DNA of 7,804 nucleotides. It comes from JBLHGU01 sp047615875. Its GTDB lineage: Bacteria > Pseudomonadota > Gammaproteobacteria > Arenicellales > CAJQKF01. How positions within the stretch are numbered: position 1 is the stretch's first letter; every line of letters starts with the position of its first letter. The stretch is taken from positions 1 through 7,804 of the forward strand of contig JBLHGU010000237.1 of assembly GCA_047615875.1 (NCBI GenBank), given 5' to 3'. A program made the position numbers and the translations under genes. Below the pieces are notes generated by a model. That model did no database searches, had not been told where the DNA came from, and worked only from the letters and a program-made list of their open reading frames with translations. Of the stretch, positions 1-6,728 are shown piece by piece.

Positions 1-115
1 ATTGGATAAGTCTTAATGCTACTGTGGTTTATTTTGATGAATCGGTTGCGTTCAGTTAACTTCATACCTAGGGTGTGTCAAACGTCAATTCAGGCGATAC
101 CTCAACTCATCATCC

Positions 116-121
116 AGAGGA
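116..121 (+). promoter_or_regulatory. Ribosome binding site deciding the MDR start
   Basis: AGAGGA lies seven bases before GTG 129. It is the only good Shine-Dalgarno match near any of the three in-frame starts (75, 129, 174), so it favours the middle one. If translation starts at 129, the 18 codons read from 75 are untranslated leader. Confidence 0.5.
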
Positions 122-128
122 AGACAAA

Positions 129-1247
129 GTGAATAATAACCAGCGATTCGATATTACCGACCGCCGTGCAACTATGAAAGCTGTGGTGACAACCGGTGTT
201 GGCGGTTATGAGCGACTTGAATATTGCGATGTGCCTATACCGGAACTAAGTGCAGGCGAAGTGTTAGTCCAGGTGCTAGCAGCGGGTGTTAATAATACTG
301 AAATTAATACACGACTCGGCTGGTATTCAGATTCAGTGACGACGGGCACTGAACAGGCGTCTAATGGTGAATCCCATGATGTAGACAGTCATGTAACAGA
401 TGGTGGGTGGAATGAGTCGACGCCATTTCCTTTCATCCAGGGCACCGATTGTTGTGGTCGAGTAGTGAAAGCATGCTCCAGTGAGTTTGAGCCTCTTGTA
501 GGTAGTCGAGTTTTAGTCCGTGCCTGTATGCGAACCAATGGATTTAATTCGTTTGAGAACCGATGGATGGCTTCTGATTTTGACGGTGCATTTGCACAAT
601 ATGTAGTAGTGCCAGCCAGTGAGGTCTTTAAAATCGACTGTGACTGGAGCGATGTTGAGCTAGCGACTATTCCCTGTGCTTATGGCACTGCCGAGAATAT
701 GGTTCACCGCGCTAGCGTTACTAGTGCCGATACAGTGTTGGTAACCGGTGCTTCGGGTGGGGTCGGGTCAGCGGTTGTGCAATTAGTTAAGCGCCGTGGC
801 GCTAAGGTAATCGCATTATCGAGTCCATCAAAGTTTGGTCATCTGCGACAATTGGGCGCCGATCAAATACTGGAAAGAGGCGCCGACTTAACCCAGGCAT
901 TAGGTGATCGTTCGGTCGATGTGGCATTTGACAATGTTGCAGGTGACGGTTTTGGATCCATATTGAAAGTGTTGAAGCCGGGTGGTCGATACGCGTCTTC
1001 CGGGGCTATCGCTGGGCCATTGGTGACACTGGATATGCGCCATTTCTATTTGAAGGATTTGAATCTTATCGGTTGCACTGCCTGGGATGAACCCGTGTTC
1101 CCGAATTTAATTTCGTACATAGAACGAGGGGAGATTAAGCCGTTAGTCGCAAGCACGTTTGCCCTAAAAGATATTCGTCAGGCACAGGAGTTGTTTTTAG
1201 AAAAAAAGCATTTTGGTAATTTTGTTCTTGTGCCGCCTGTCATATGA
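129..1247 (+). CDS. Zinc-independent MDR-superfamily NAD(P)H dehydrogenase (quinone oxidoreductase/alcohol dehydrogenase-like)
   Basis: Soluble cytoplasmic oxidoreductase of the medium-chain dehydrogenase/reductase superfamily, probably using NAD(P)H. The substrate cannot be read from sequence. Residues are numbered from GTG 129. The GroES-like catalytic domain begins at MKAVVTTG (residue 16). The nucleotide-binding Rossmann fold carries VTGASGGVG at 205-213. Zinc-ADH positions are replaced: GVNNTEINT stands where the first Cys ligand would lie, and QGTDCCG replaces the GHE motif. The Cys-rich structural-zinc lobe is absent. This fits the quinone-oxidoreductase-like, zinc-less branch. An insert rich in Asp, Ser, Thr and Gly lies between GWYSDSV and the QGTD motif, as I recall for one ADH-like MDR subgroup. 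Start choice: GTG 129 has AGAGGA seven bases upstream. GTG 75 would add 18 residues but has no ribosome site. ATG 174 matches the usual family start but also lacks one. The gene converges on the permease, with 33 bp between stops. Family is sure; start and substrate are not. Confidence 0.88.
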   Translation: MNNNQRFDITDRRATMKAVVTTGVGGYERLEYCDVPIPELSAGEVLVQVLAAGVNNTEINTRLGWYSDSVTTGTEQASNGESHDVDSHVTDGGWNESTPFPFIQGTDCCGRVVKACSSEFEPLVGSRVLVRACMRTNGFNSFENRWMASDFDGAFAQYVVVPASEVFKIDCDWSDVELATIPCAYGTAENMVHRASVTSADTVLVTGASGGVGSAVVQLVKRRGAKVIALSSPSKFGHLRQLGADQILERGADLTQALGDRSVDVAFDNVAGDGFGSILKVLKPGGRYASSGAIAGPLVTLDMRHFYLKDLNLIGCTAWDEPVFPNLISYIERGEIKPLVASTFALKDIRQAQELFLEKKHFGNFVLVPPVI

Positions 1248-1269
1248 CCCTACTGATTGGCTGGTTGAC

Positions 1270-1279
1270 TCATTAATGA
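1270..1279. repeat. Perfect 10-bp palindrome between convergent stops
   Basis: TCATTAATGA is its own reverse complement and sits in the 33-bp gap between the stops of the MDR and AEC genes. It has no loop and no GC-rich stem, so it is not a recognisable intrinsic terminator. It could be a protein-binding site or chance. Confidence 0.25.
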
Positions 1280-1280
1280 A

Positions 1281-2210
1281 CTAATACTGCTCCGCAATAT
1301 AAATAAATAGTGGCAGTGTGACGAACGATACGATCACTTGGAAAGTGAGGATATTAGACATCAGGTCAGCATTGCCGCCCATTTTACGTGCCATGACATA
1401 AGCCGACGCAGCCGTTGGCACTGCACCAGCAATAATAGCGACTGTCCGAGGCAAACCTTCTAGCCCGACTAACGAGGCCATGACAATAACCATTAGCGGC
1501 ATCCCGATTAGGCGAATTAACACGCCAACGGTAACTAATAGTCTGTCTCCGGCTATTTGATCGAGCCTTAATCCAGCTCCAACGGCCAGTAACGTCAGGC
1601 CCAGGCCACCGTTGCCAACGATGTCGATCGTGTTGAAAAGTATATCGGGCATACCAGTCCAGTTCAGTGTCAGGCCAACCACGCATCCCAATATCAACGG
1701 GTTGGTGATGATACGAAATAATATTTGACGACCATTGGCAACGTTGTCATTGCTACCGTAAATAGTCAGCACAATCACGTTTGCGGTATTGAGTACGGGT
1801 ATCATAATCGCCAATGCCAGTGCCGCCAGTGTGATGCCATGATCTCCATAAAGGGGACCAATAATGGCCAATGCGACAAAGCCATGAAAACGCGTAGCGC
1901 CTTGAAACAAACTACTAAAGGTGGGCCCACTATTGGGGTATCGAGATCGTAGCAGACGATGCATCAAAATAAGCAAAACAGACATGCCAGCAATAGCCGA
2001 TACTAATACCAGCAAGAAGTCGATAACGGGAACGCTGGTTAAGTTGGCTCGGCTTAAGGTGCGAACGATGAGGCAGGGCAGTAACAAATAGAAACAAATA
2101 TGCTCTATCGCCGACCAGACCTGCTCACCCGCAACTCGGGTACGAAACAGTAAATGCCCCAGCGCAATGATAAGAAAAATTGGCGCAATAGCGTTTAGCG
2201 TAGTAATCAA
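1281..2210 (-). CDS. AEC (auxin efflux carrier) family transporter
   Basis: Predicted inner-membrane permease of 309 residues, the usual length for bacterial AEC/Mem_trans proteins, which often export or exchange small organic acids. Hydrophobic segments run through the whole protein. Approximate positions are 5-22, 33-52, 62-84, 105-120, 125-152, 164-184, 196-215, 223-250, 254-272 and 285-305, giving about ten helices. The N-terminal pattern (APIFLIIALGHLLF, then FYLLLPCLIVRTL) and the late AIIAGAVPTAASAYVMA segment are typical of the family. In the latter, small residues around a Pro in a late helix are conserved. The start is TTG with AGGA seven bases upstream on the minus strand; no ATG start lies nearby. 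The gene converges with the MDR dehydrogenase and has 428 bp before the IclR gene behind it, so it probably has its own promoter, which I could not identify. The substrate is unknown. A link to the hydroxy-acid locus is inference from proximity only. Confidence 0.88.
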   Translation of the reverse strand: MITTLNAIAPIFLIIALGHLLFRTRVAGEQVWSAIEHICFYLLLPCLIVRTLSRANLTSVPVIDFLLVLVSAIAGMSVLLILMHRLLRSRYPNSGPTFSSLFQGATRFHGFVALAIIGPLYGDHGITLAALALAIMIPVLNTANVIVLTIYGSNDNVANGRQILFRIITNPLILGCVVGLTLNWTGMPDILFNTIDIVGNGGLGLTLLAVGAGLRLDQIAGDRLLVTVGVLIRLIGMPLMVIVMASLVGLEGLPRTVAIIAGAVPTAASAYVMARKMGGNADLMSNILTFQVIVSFVTLPLFIYIAEQY

Positions 2211-2217
2211 TTAATCG

Positions 2218-2221
2218 TCCT
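2218..2221 (-). promoter_or_regulatory. Ribosome binding site supporting a TTG start
   Basis: On the minus strand AGGA lies seven bases before TTG 2210. This supports the rare TTG initiation codon of the AEC transporter. Confidence 0.55.
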
Positions 2222-2227
2222 AAATAG

Positions 2228-2623
2228 TGGGCTTGCAATCAAAATGGCAGTGGTTTTGAGCCCTATGAGCTGACCGAACATACTCTCCAAATGAGGCGTC
2301 AGTGGCTAGATTACCAAGATTCGATATACCAAGGGTTTGTCACCGTCTGATCCGAACAGGAAATGATCGAAAAGTACGTTTTTGATGAGCAAGATTATAA
2401 AGTTTATCTTAGAGAGTTAAAGGAATATCACCAAAAACCAGAGGTTTCGAATACGGATCGACCGAAAGTAGGCTGCCTGAAGCGATATGACAATCGAGGA
2501 TAGAGTATATGGTTGGAGATGCTCCGAATTAAATCCAGCCTGAAGTGGCACACAGCGAGACGTAAAGAGGCGTAGGCTTGTGATAGAGCCTATTGGAAAC
2601 TGCTGACTAGCTGGAACCAATAG
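2228..2623 (+). pseudogene. Possible remnant of an unrecognised gene (three in-frame stops)
   Basis: The frame starting just after stop 2225 reads as four open pieces: 2228-2347, 2351-2500, 2504-2572 and 2576-2620. The residue mix is rich in Glu, Lys, Arg, Tyr and Trp, as in a soluble protein. All stops are point-like (TGA, TAG, TAG) with no frame change, which would fit an old, slowly decaying gene. No family is recognised and no start codon with a good ribosome site is seen. The alternative is ordinary non-coding DNA that looks protein-like by chance. Confidence 0.18.
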
Positions 2624-2638
2624 ACGAAAAGTAGCAGC

Positions 2639-3397
2639 TTATTCTTCTATAAGCGTAGATAAATCCCGTGCCGCATCGCGTAGCTGCGGAACAAACCGTT
2701 TGGCATCATCCAGTGAAAACCGAAACACCGGTGCCTGTATGGCGAGTGAGCTGTAGAACCGCCCCACTTTGTCAGTGATCGGCACACCAACCGCTATCAT
2801 GCCTTCAAACAATTCTTCATTGTCGATTGATAGCTGATCCGCTTTGATCTTTTCTATTTCTATCAGCAGTTGATCAGGATCTGTAATACTATTTTTGGTA
2901 TATGCTTTTAGATCCAGCTTTTCAATCACAGCCTTGCGCTTTCTGAGTGGCAGGCTACTCAAAAATAGTTTACCGCTAGCTGTGCAATGAAGTGGTACGC
3001 GTGTATCCATCGCGAAAGTCAGTTTTAAAGGCCGCTCGGTTTCGACTCGATCCGAGTAAGCCATGTGCAGGCCATCTGCATAGGCGATATTGCAGGTTTC
3101 TCCAACTTCTCGCGAAAGCGCTTCCAGAATGCCATGACGTTGAGCGCGAAATCGAGAGTGCGATAAAACACCAACGGCCATATCGTACAGACGATTACCT
3201 GGCATATAACTTTTGCCATTAATTTTTTTTAGTAAATAACCCTGAGCCTCTAGTTCTGCACATAGCCGATGGGCCGTTGCTTTGGGCAAATTGAGTGATT
3301 CGTTGATTTCGGTGACGCTGATCGGCTTGCTTGCTGCCGCTACGACATCAAGAATATCAAGCACTCGGTGAATGGTCGAGCCGCGTTCACGTTTCAT
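2639..3397 (-). CDS. IclR-family transcriptional regulator
   Basis: Cytoplasmic DNA-binding regulator of 252 residues, the normal IclR length. The N-terminal winged helix-turn-helix spans about residues 8-68, with RVLDILDVVAAASKPISVTEI leading into the recognition region LNLPKATAHRLCAELEAQGYL (35-55). The C-terminal effector-binding domain, about 80-250, includes VGETCNIAYADG, PLHCTASGKLFLSSLP and the late IAVGVPI segment, all typical of the family. IclR proteins bind small acids or aromatic metabolites and repress or activate adjacent catabolic genes, often also their own. Here the gene is divergent from the hydroxy-acid dehydrogenase/GMC operon across 147 bp, the classic arrangement for a local regulator, so that operon is the likely target and its substrate or product the likely effector. 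The ATG start gives the usual short N-terminal arm (MKRERGSTIHRVLDIL). The ribosome site is weak. Family is certain; effector and sign of regulation are unknown. Confidence 0.93.
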   Translation of the reverse strand: MKRERGSTIHRVLDILDVVAAASKPISVTEINESLNLPKATAHRLCAELEAQGYLLKKINGKSYMPGNRLYDMAVGVLSHSRFRAQRHGILEALSREVGETCNIAYADGLHMAYSDRVETERPLKLTFAMDTRVPLHCTASGKLFLSSLPLRKRKAVIEKLDLKAYTKNSITDPDQLLIEIEKIKADQLSIDNEELFEGMIAVGVPITDKVGRFYSSLAIQAPVFRFSLDDAKRFVPQLRDAARDLSTLIEE

Positions 3398-3544
3398 ATT
3401 AACGATGATCCAGTGGGAATATGACTAAAACCAAACTAATTTAACTCAAAATGAGAAAATTAATTCCGTTTTAATGGTTAATGTTATATTTTATCGGTAA
3501 CGATGTCGAATTTCGAGTCTATTTAACCGGTAAAGCTATCACGC
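3398..3544. promoter_or_regulatory. Divergent control region with candidate IclR-type operators
   Basis: This AT-rich 147-bp gap must hold the promoters of both the IclR gene and the dehydrogenase operon. Short dyads are visible: CTCA-AAA-TGAG at 3445-3455, ATCG-GTAA-CGAT at 3493-3504 and TCGAA-T-TTCGA at 3506-3516. The octamer TAACGATG occurs twice, at 3400-3407 (beside the IclR start) and 3498-3505. A possible -10 for the rightward operon is TATATT at 3485-3490, but no good -35 is present. Leftward, TTGAGT (complement of 3444-3449) could be a -35 overlapping the first dyad. If these reads are right, the dyads at 3493-3516 lie just past the rightward -10, a repressor-like position. Assignment to IclR is inference from layout. 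Confidence 0.4.
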
Positions 3545-4693
3545 ATGAGAAATAACTTGTACCAAAAGGCGGCTAATATATCGCAATTGAAAACCTTAGC
3601 CAAATCGCGAATTCCCGGATTTGTTTATGACTACCTTTGTGGTGGTTGTAATGAGGATCTGGCTGTTTCAAATAACCGACGAGCGCTCGATAACATTTAC
3701 CTGCAGCCGACCTATCTAACACCAGCCGAGAAGGCTGATACCTCGGTCGAAATACTTGGCCAGTCTTATTCATCACCTTTCGGTGTCGCACCACTGGGTT
3801 TGAGCGGGCTGATCTGGCCTGGTGCATCAACCTTTCAAGCGCAGGCGGCAAAACGCGCCAATCAACCGTTTATTTTGAGTACGGTGGCCAGTATCTCGAT
3901 TGAGCAGGCTGCCGCCAGTGCGCAGGATTGTTTCTGGTTTCAGCTCTATCCGCCGACGGATAAAGGTATGCTCGAAGACATGCTCAAGCGCGTGGATGCA
4001 GTGGGTTGCAAGCATCTGGTGGTTACTATCGATGTTCCCTCACTGGCCAGGCGTCCGCGTGATATACGGGCTGGGCTTAGCGTGCCCCCGAAAATGAACT
4101 TGCGTAGTTTAAGTCAAATTATGACCAGACCAGCCTGGGCGTTGTCGATGGCGAAACACGGAAAACCTGAATTTGAAACCATAAAGCCGTATCTAAACAC
4201 TCAGGGTGACATGACTGAGATATCTAACTTCATCCGTAATACGCTAAAAGATGTTGTCGATATCCATTTACTCGAATCTATCCGAGCCTTGTGGCCGCAT
4301 AAGCTCATCGTCAAAGGCATACTCAATGAACAGGATGCCGAACTTGCAAAACAGGCAGGCGCCGACGCTATCATTGTGTCTAATCATGGTGGTCGTCAGC
4401 TCGATGCCGCCTTACCACCGGTGACAAGGCTGCCCTATATTCGCGAGCGACTCGGAGATCAATTTCCCGTGATGGCAGATAGCGGTGTTGAATCGGGTGT
4501 TGATCTAGCTAGGTTCCTCGCCCAAGGTGCCGATATGGTTTTTGCTGGCAGAGCCTTTATGTACGGTGTTGGTGCGTTGGGGGAAGCAGGCGCTGGACAT
4601 GTATTCGACATCTTGCAAACTGAGCTGTTACAAGTATTAGAGCAGTTACGTTGTCCTCACCCAAGCCTTCTAAAAAACTTCCGGATAGAATGA
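3545..4693 (+). CDS. FMN-dependent alpha-hydroxy-acid dehydrogenase (L-lactate/mandelate dehydrogenase-like)
   Basis: Flavoprotein that oxidises an (S)-2-hydroxy acid to the 2-oxo acid. At 382 residues it has the length of LldD and mandelate dehydrogenase. The glycolate-oxidase catalytic set is visible: Tyr30 (FVYDYLCGG), Tyr135 (FQLY), Asp163 and Arg170 (TIDVPSLARR), Lys257 (LIVKGIL), and His281 and Arg284 (SNHGGRQLD). GRAFMYG near 340 holds the second phosphate-contacting Arg. The middle loop (RPAWALSMAKHGKPEFETIKPYL) resembles the membrane-associated LldD/mandelate dehydrogenase branch, which passes electrons to quinones, rather than soluble oxidases. One oddity: the usual DGGIR or DSGIR motif reads DSGVESG (312-318), with Glu316 where glycolate oxidase has an FMN-contacting Arg. 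It is the first gene of a two-gene operon whose stop overlaps the GMC start, and it faces an IclR regulator. No clear ribosome site precedes its ATG. The substrate (lactate, glycolate, mandelate or other) cannot be fixed. Confidence 0.92.
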   Translation: MRNNLYQKAANISQLKTLAKSRIPGFVYDYLCGGCNEDLAVSNNRRALDNIYLQPTYLTPAEKADTSVEILGQSYSSPFGVAPLGLSGLIWPGASTFQAQAAKRANQPFILSTVASISIEQAAASAQDCFWFQLYPPTDKGMLEDMLKRVDAVGCKHLVVTIDVPSLARRPRDIRAGLSVPPKMNLRSLSQIMTRPAWALSMAKHGKPEFETIKPYLNTQGDMTEISNFIRNTLKDVVDIHLLESIRALWPHKLIVKGILNEQDAELAKQAGADAIIVSNHGGRQLDAALPPVTRLPYIRERLGDQFPVMADSGVESGVDLARFLAQGADMVFAGRAFMYGVGALGEAGAGHVFDILQTELLQVLEQLRCPHPSLLKNFRIE

Positions 4694-6288
4694 CTGTGGC
4701 AGAGTTTGATTACATTATTGTCGGTGCAGGGTCAGCCGGTTGTGTTCTGGCGAATCGTTTATCAAAAGATCCGACTAACCGAGTGTTACTACTAGAGGCG
4801 GGGCGCAAAGATAATAATCCCTGGCTACATGTGCCTGTTGGCTATTTTAAAACCATGCATAATCCGTTATTCGACTGGTGTTATCAAACTGAACCTGACC
4901 CAGGTATTGATGGTCGCAAATTACAATGGCCGCGAGGCAAAGTACTAGGGGGGTCGAGTGCATTAAATGGCTTGCTGTATGTCCGTGGTCAACATCAGGA
5001 TTACGACCGCTGGCGAGATTTAGGTAATGCTGGATGGGGTTACAGCGATGTTTTACCTTATTTTAAAAAGTCCGAAGACAACGAACGAGGCGCTAACCAA
5101 TACCATGGTGTTGGCGGCCCGCAAAAAGTATCTGATCTGCGTTTACGCCGTCCAATTGCCGAGCATTTCATTAACGCCGCTATGGAACAAGGCATTCCCT
5201 TTAATGAAGACTATAACGGTGCAGAACAGGAAGGCGTTGGCTATTTTCAACAAACAGCTTTTAATGGATTTCGTTGGAGTACTGCTCGGAGTTTTCTCAA
5301 GCCCGCACGAAACCGACCTAATTTAACCGTCTACACTCAGGCTCAGGTGAGTCGTCTTATCATCGAGGGCAAGCGCGTTACCGGGGTCGAGTTTAAACGC
5401 GGTGGCCAGTTGCAAAGTGCCAACGTGACGAGAGAGGTAGTACTCTCCGCTGGTGCGGTCAATTCGCCGCAGATACTTCAATGCTCCGGCATTGGTGATC
5501 CTGAGACTTTGTCATCCGCTGGGGTTGAAGTGCGCCATGCGCTGCCGGGTGTTGGTAAAAATCTACAAGATCATCTACAGGTTCGGCTGGTATTCGAAAC
5601 CAGTGAAAGAACCCTAAACGATGAACTCAATCATCCTTTAAAACGGCTAAAAGTAGGCCTCGAATACCTGCTCAAACGATCCGGGCCTTTAACCCTTGCA
5701 GCCAGTCAGGTAACTATATTTACCCGTTCAAGTGCAGAAGTTGATCGGCCAGACATCCAGTTCCACATGCAACCTTTGAGTGCCGACAAACCCGGCGATG
5801 GTGTGCATCCATTCTCAGCGTTTACTACATCGGTTTGCCAGCTGCGGCCTTATAGTCGAGGAGAAATACGCATCAAGTCAGCTGATCCATTTGAGTATCC
5901 CGCTATTTATCCCAATTATTTATCAGACGAGCGCGACTGTGCTGTCGTGGTCAATAGTATCAAGGTGGCGCGTGGCATTGCCAACGCACCATCGCTAAAA
6001 CCGCATATTGTCCAAGAGCGAGTCCCGGGTAACGAGTTTGAGGATGATCAACAGTTGCTTGAAGCGGCGCGAAAATTTAGCCAAACCATTTATCACCCGG
6101 CCGGCACTTGCAAAATGGGATCGGACAAAATGGCTGTTGTTGATGACCGATTGAAACTACATGGGCTTGAGGGGCTGCGCATTGCGGACTGTTCAATTAT
6201 GCCTGAAATTGTTTCCGGTAATACCAATGCTCCAACCATTATGATTGGAGAAAAAGCAGCAGATATGATTTTGGCTGACAATCGTTGA
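4690..6288 (+). CDS. GMC-family FAD-dependent oxidoreductase (choline/alcohol dehydrogenase-like)
   Basis: FAD enzyme of the glucose-methanol-choline family that oxidises a primary alcohol or polyol, probably passing electrons to the respiratory chain. From ATG 4690 it has 532 residues, normal for bacterial choline/alcohol dehydrogenase relatives. The N-terminal dinucleotide motif is YIIVGAGSAGCVLANRL, followed by LLLEAG. GMC signature 1 is WPRGKVLGGSSALNGLLYVRG, and signature 2 is GAVNSPQILQCSGIG. The catalytic pair is His469 (YHPAGTCKMG) and Asn513 (GNTNAPTIMIGEKAADMI). The signature-1 region lacks the His that carries covalent FAD in choline oxidase (SSALN in place of SSHN), so FAD is probably non-covalent. 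Start choice: the ATG overlaps the upstream TGA as ATGA, with GGA four bases before it. TTG 4651 would add 13 residues from inside the upstream gene and is less likely. The overlap implies translational coupling with the hydroxy-acid dehydrogenase. Choline itself is not supported, as no betaine genes are near. Confidence 0.93.
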   Translation: MTVAEFDYIIVGAGSAGCVLANRLSKDPTNRVLLLEAGRKDNNPWLHVPVGYFKTMHNPLFDWCYQTEPDPGIDGRKLQWPRGKVLGGSSALNGLLYVRGQHQDYDRWRDLGNAGWGYSDVLPYFKKSEDNERGANQYHGVGGPQKVSDLRLRRPIAEHFINAAMEQGIPFNEDYNGAEQEGVGYFQQTAFNGFRWSTARSFLKPARNRPNLTVYTQAQVSRLIIEGKRVTGVEFKRGGQLQSANVTREVVLSAGAVNSPQILQCSGIGDPETLSSAGVEVRHALPGVGKNLQDHLQVRLVFETSERTLNDELNHPLKRLKVGLEYLLKRSGPLTLAASQVTIFTRSSAEVDRPDIQFHMQPLSADKPGDGVHPFSAFTTSVCQLRPYSRGEIRIKSADPFEYPAIYPNYLSDERDCAVVVNSIKVARGIANAPSLKPHIVQERVPGNEFEDDQQLLEAARKFSQTIYHPAGTCKMGSDKMAVVDDRLKLHGLEGLRIADCSIMPEIVSGNTNAPTIMIGEKAADMILADNR

Positions 6289-6323
6289 TAGGCATTAATA
6301 ATCTCTTGAGTACCGCAGCCGTG

Positions 6324-6366
6324 GTGCCGAGTATCGTGCCCGAGGCGCCCACGATGTCGAGGGCAC
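6324..6366. repeat. Nested inverted repeats after the GMC stop
   Basis: The outer arms GTGCC (6324-6328) and GGCAC (6362-6366) enclose inner arms ATCGTG (6333-6338) and CACGAT (6350-6355). A competing pair, GTGCCC (6336-6341) with GGGCAC (6361-6366), could form instead. It starts 36 bases after the stop codon, a plausible 3' UTR structure, but lacks a T-tract and so is not a standard terminator. Confidence 0.4.
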
Positions 6367-6471
6367 TGCAACCAGATTTGTAGGGACGCAACCAAAACAA
6401 GATTGAAAATCGCTAACTCTGGATTTGCCAGCCCCCTCCAAATAGCGGCCATTCAGATCATGGAATCGTTA

Positions 6472-6495
6472 GGCAGGTTTCGGCACATACCTGCC
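6472..6495. repeat. Hairpin with perfect 7-bp arms
   Basis: GGCAGGT (6472-6478) and ACCTGCC (6489-6495) pair perfectly around a 10-base loop. The following bases (ATTTACTATC) are AT-rich but not a T-run. It could be a weak terminator for the upstream operon or a processing site. Confidence 0.4.
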
Positions 6496-6554
6496 ATTTA
6501 CTATCGATTGGTTAACCTAAAATACTGATAGCAATAGAAGGCGACAGGCCAGGT

Positions 6555-6567
6555 TTTCGATTCGAAA
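6555..6567. promoter_or_regulatory. Dyad upstream of the PLP gene promoter (possible operator)
   Basis: TTTCGA-T-TCGAAA is a perfect 6-1-6 inverted repeat that ends 33 bases before the -35 hexamer at 6601. An activator site often lies at this distance. The binding protein is unknown. Confidence 0.35.
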
Positions 6568-6600
6568 TAATTGAATTAGAGAGTCTTATCATTCAAAGGG

Positions 6601-6628
6601 TTGACTCGGATACTTGCCTCCCTATAAA
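6601..6628 (+). promoter_or_regulatory. Sigma70-type promoter for the PLP enzyme gene
   Basis: The -35 TTGACT (6601-6606) and -10 TATAAA (6623-6628) are each one base from consensus, with a 16-bp spacer. Initiation near 6635 would give a leader of about 238 nt before ATG 6873. An inverted repeat, ACTCGGA (6604-6610) and TCCGAGT (6635-6641), overlaps the -35 and reaches the expected start site, so a regulator could cover the promoter. This is the best promoter match I found in the window. Confidence 0.6.
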
Positions 6629-6696
6629 CAGTCGTCCGAGTACATCGACTATTTTATTAAAAGGTATACTGCCCCTAGAGTCCCTGTCCCCAGAAT

Positions 6697-6728
6697 CCCC
6701 AGTTTAGTCAGTTTCTGTTGATCTGGGG
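6697..6728 (+). repeat. Leader hairpin CCCCAG/CTGGGG
   Basis: CCCCAG (6697-6702) pairs with CTGGGG (6723-6728) around a 20-base loop. A second CCCCAG at 6688-6693 could compete for the same right arm, giving two alternative stems. A TTTTT run follows about 20 bases after the stem. This is a possible regulatory structure in the leader of the PLP gene. Confidence 0.35.

Larger units (their letters stand above)
2211..2638. other. 428-bp intergenic stretch with no convincing gene; possible decayed coding sequence
   Basis: This region separates the AEC start from the IclR stop. In one plus-strand frame (from 2228) the translation is open apart from stops at 2348, 2501 and 2573, ending at 2621. 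It reads like protein in places, for example YELTEHTLQMRRQWLDYQ and RKEA-stop-ACDRAYWKLLTSW. Three internal stops in about 130 codons is fewer than chance would give at this base composition, but not strikingly so. Within it, ATG 2363 to stop 2501 could encode a charged 46-residue peptide, but its AGGA is only one base from the ATG, too close for good initiation. I recognise no family. The minus-strand open frame at 2417-2620 has no family signature either. The promoter of the AEC gene must lie in the left part, but I see no good hexamer pair. Confidence 0.35.

Noticed and set aside
1384..1686. 100-codon minus-strand frame within the AEC gene
   Set aside because: It is an out-of-frame reading of the AEC transporter, rich in Arg and Trp, with no hydrophobic pattern or known motif.
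4651..4689. TTG 4651 as the start of the GMC oxidoreductase
   Set aside because: It would begin 43 bases inside the upstream gene with a polar 13-residue arm. ATG 4690 gives the usual N-terminus just before FDYIIVGAGSAG and a classic ATGA overlap.
5027..5326. 99-codon plus-strand frame inside the GMC gene
   Set aside because: It is an alternative frame within a gene whose true frame carries all GMC motifs; it has no independent support.
6093..6452. 119-codon minus-strand open frame at the GMC 3' end
   Set aside because: Nearly two-thirds of it is antisense to the GMC catalytic region. The rest covers the inverted repeats, with no family signature and no ribosome site that I can see.
6460..6528. 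22-codon ORF starting ATG 6460
   Set aside because: It has no ribosome site and its sequence is largely the 7-bp hairpin; it looks like chance.
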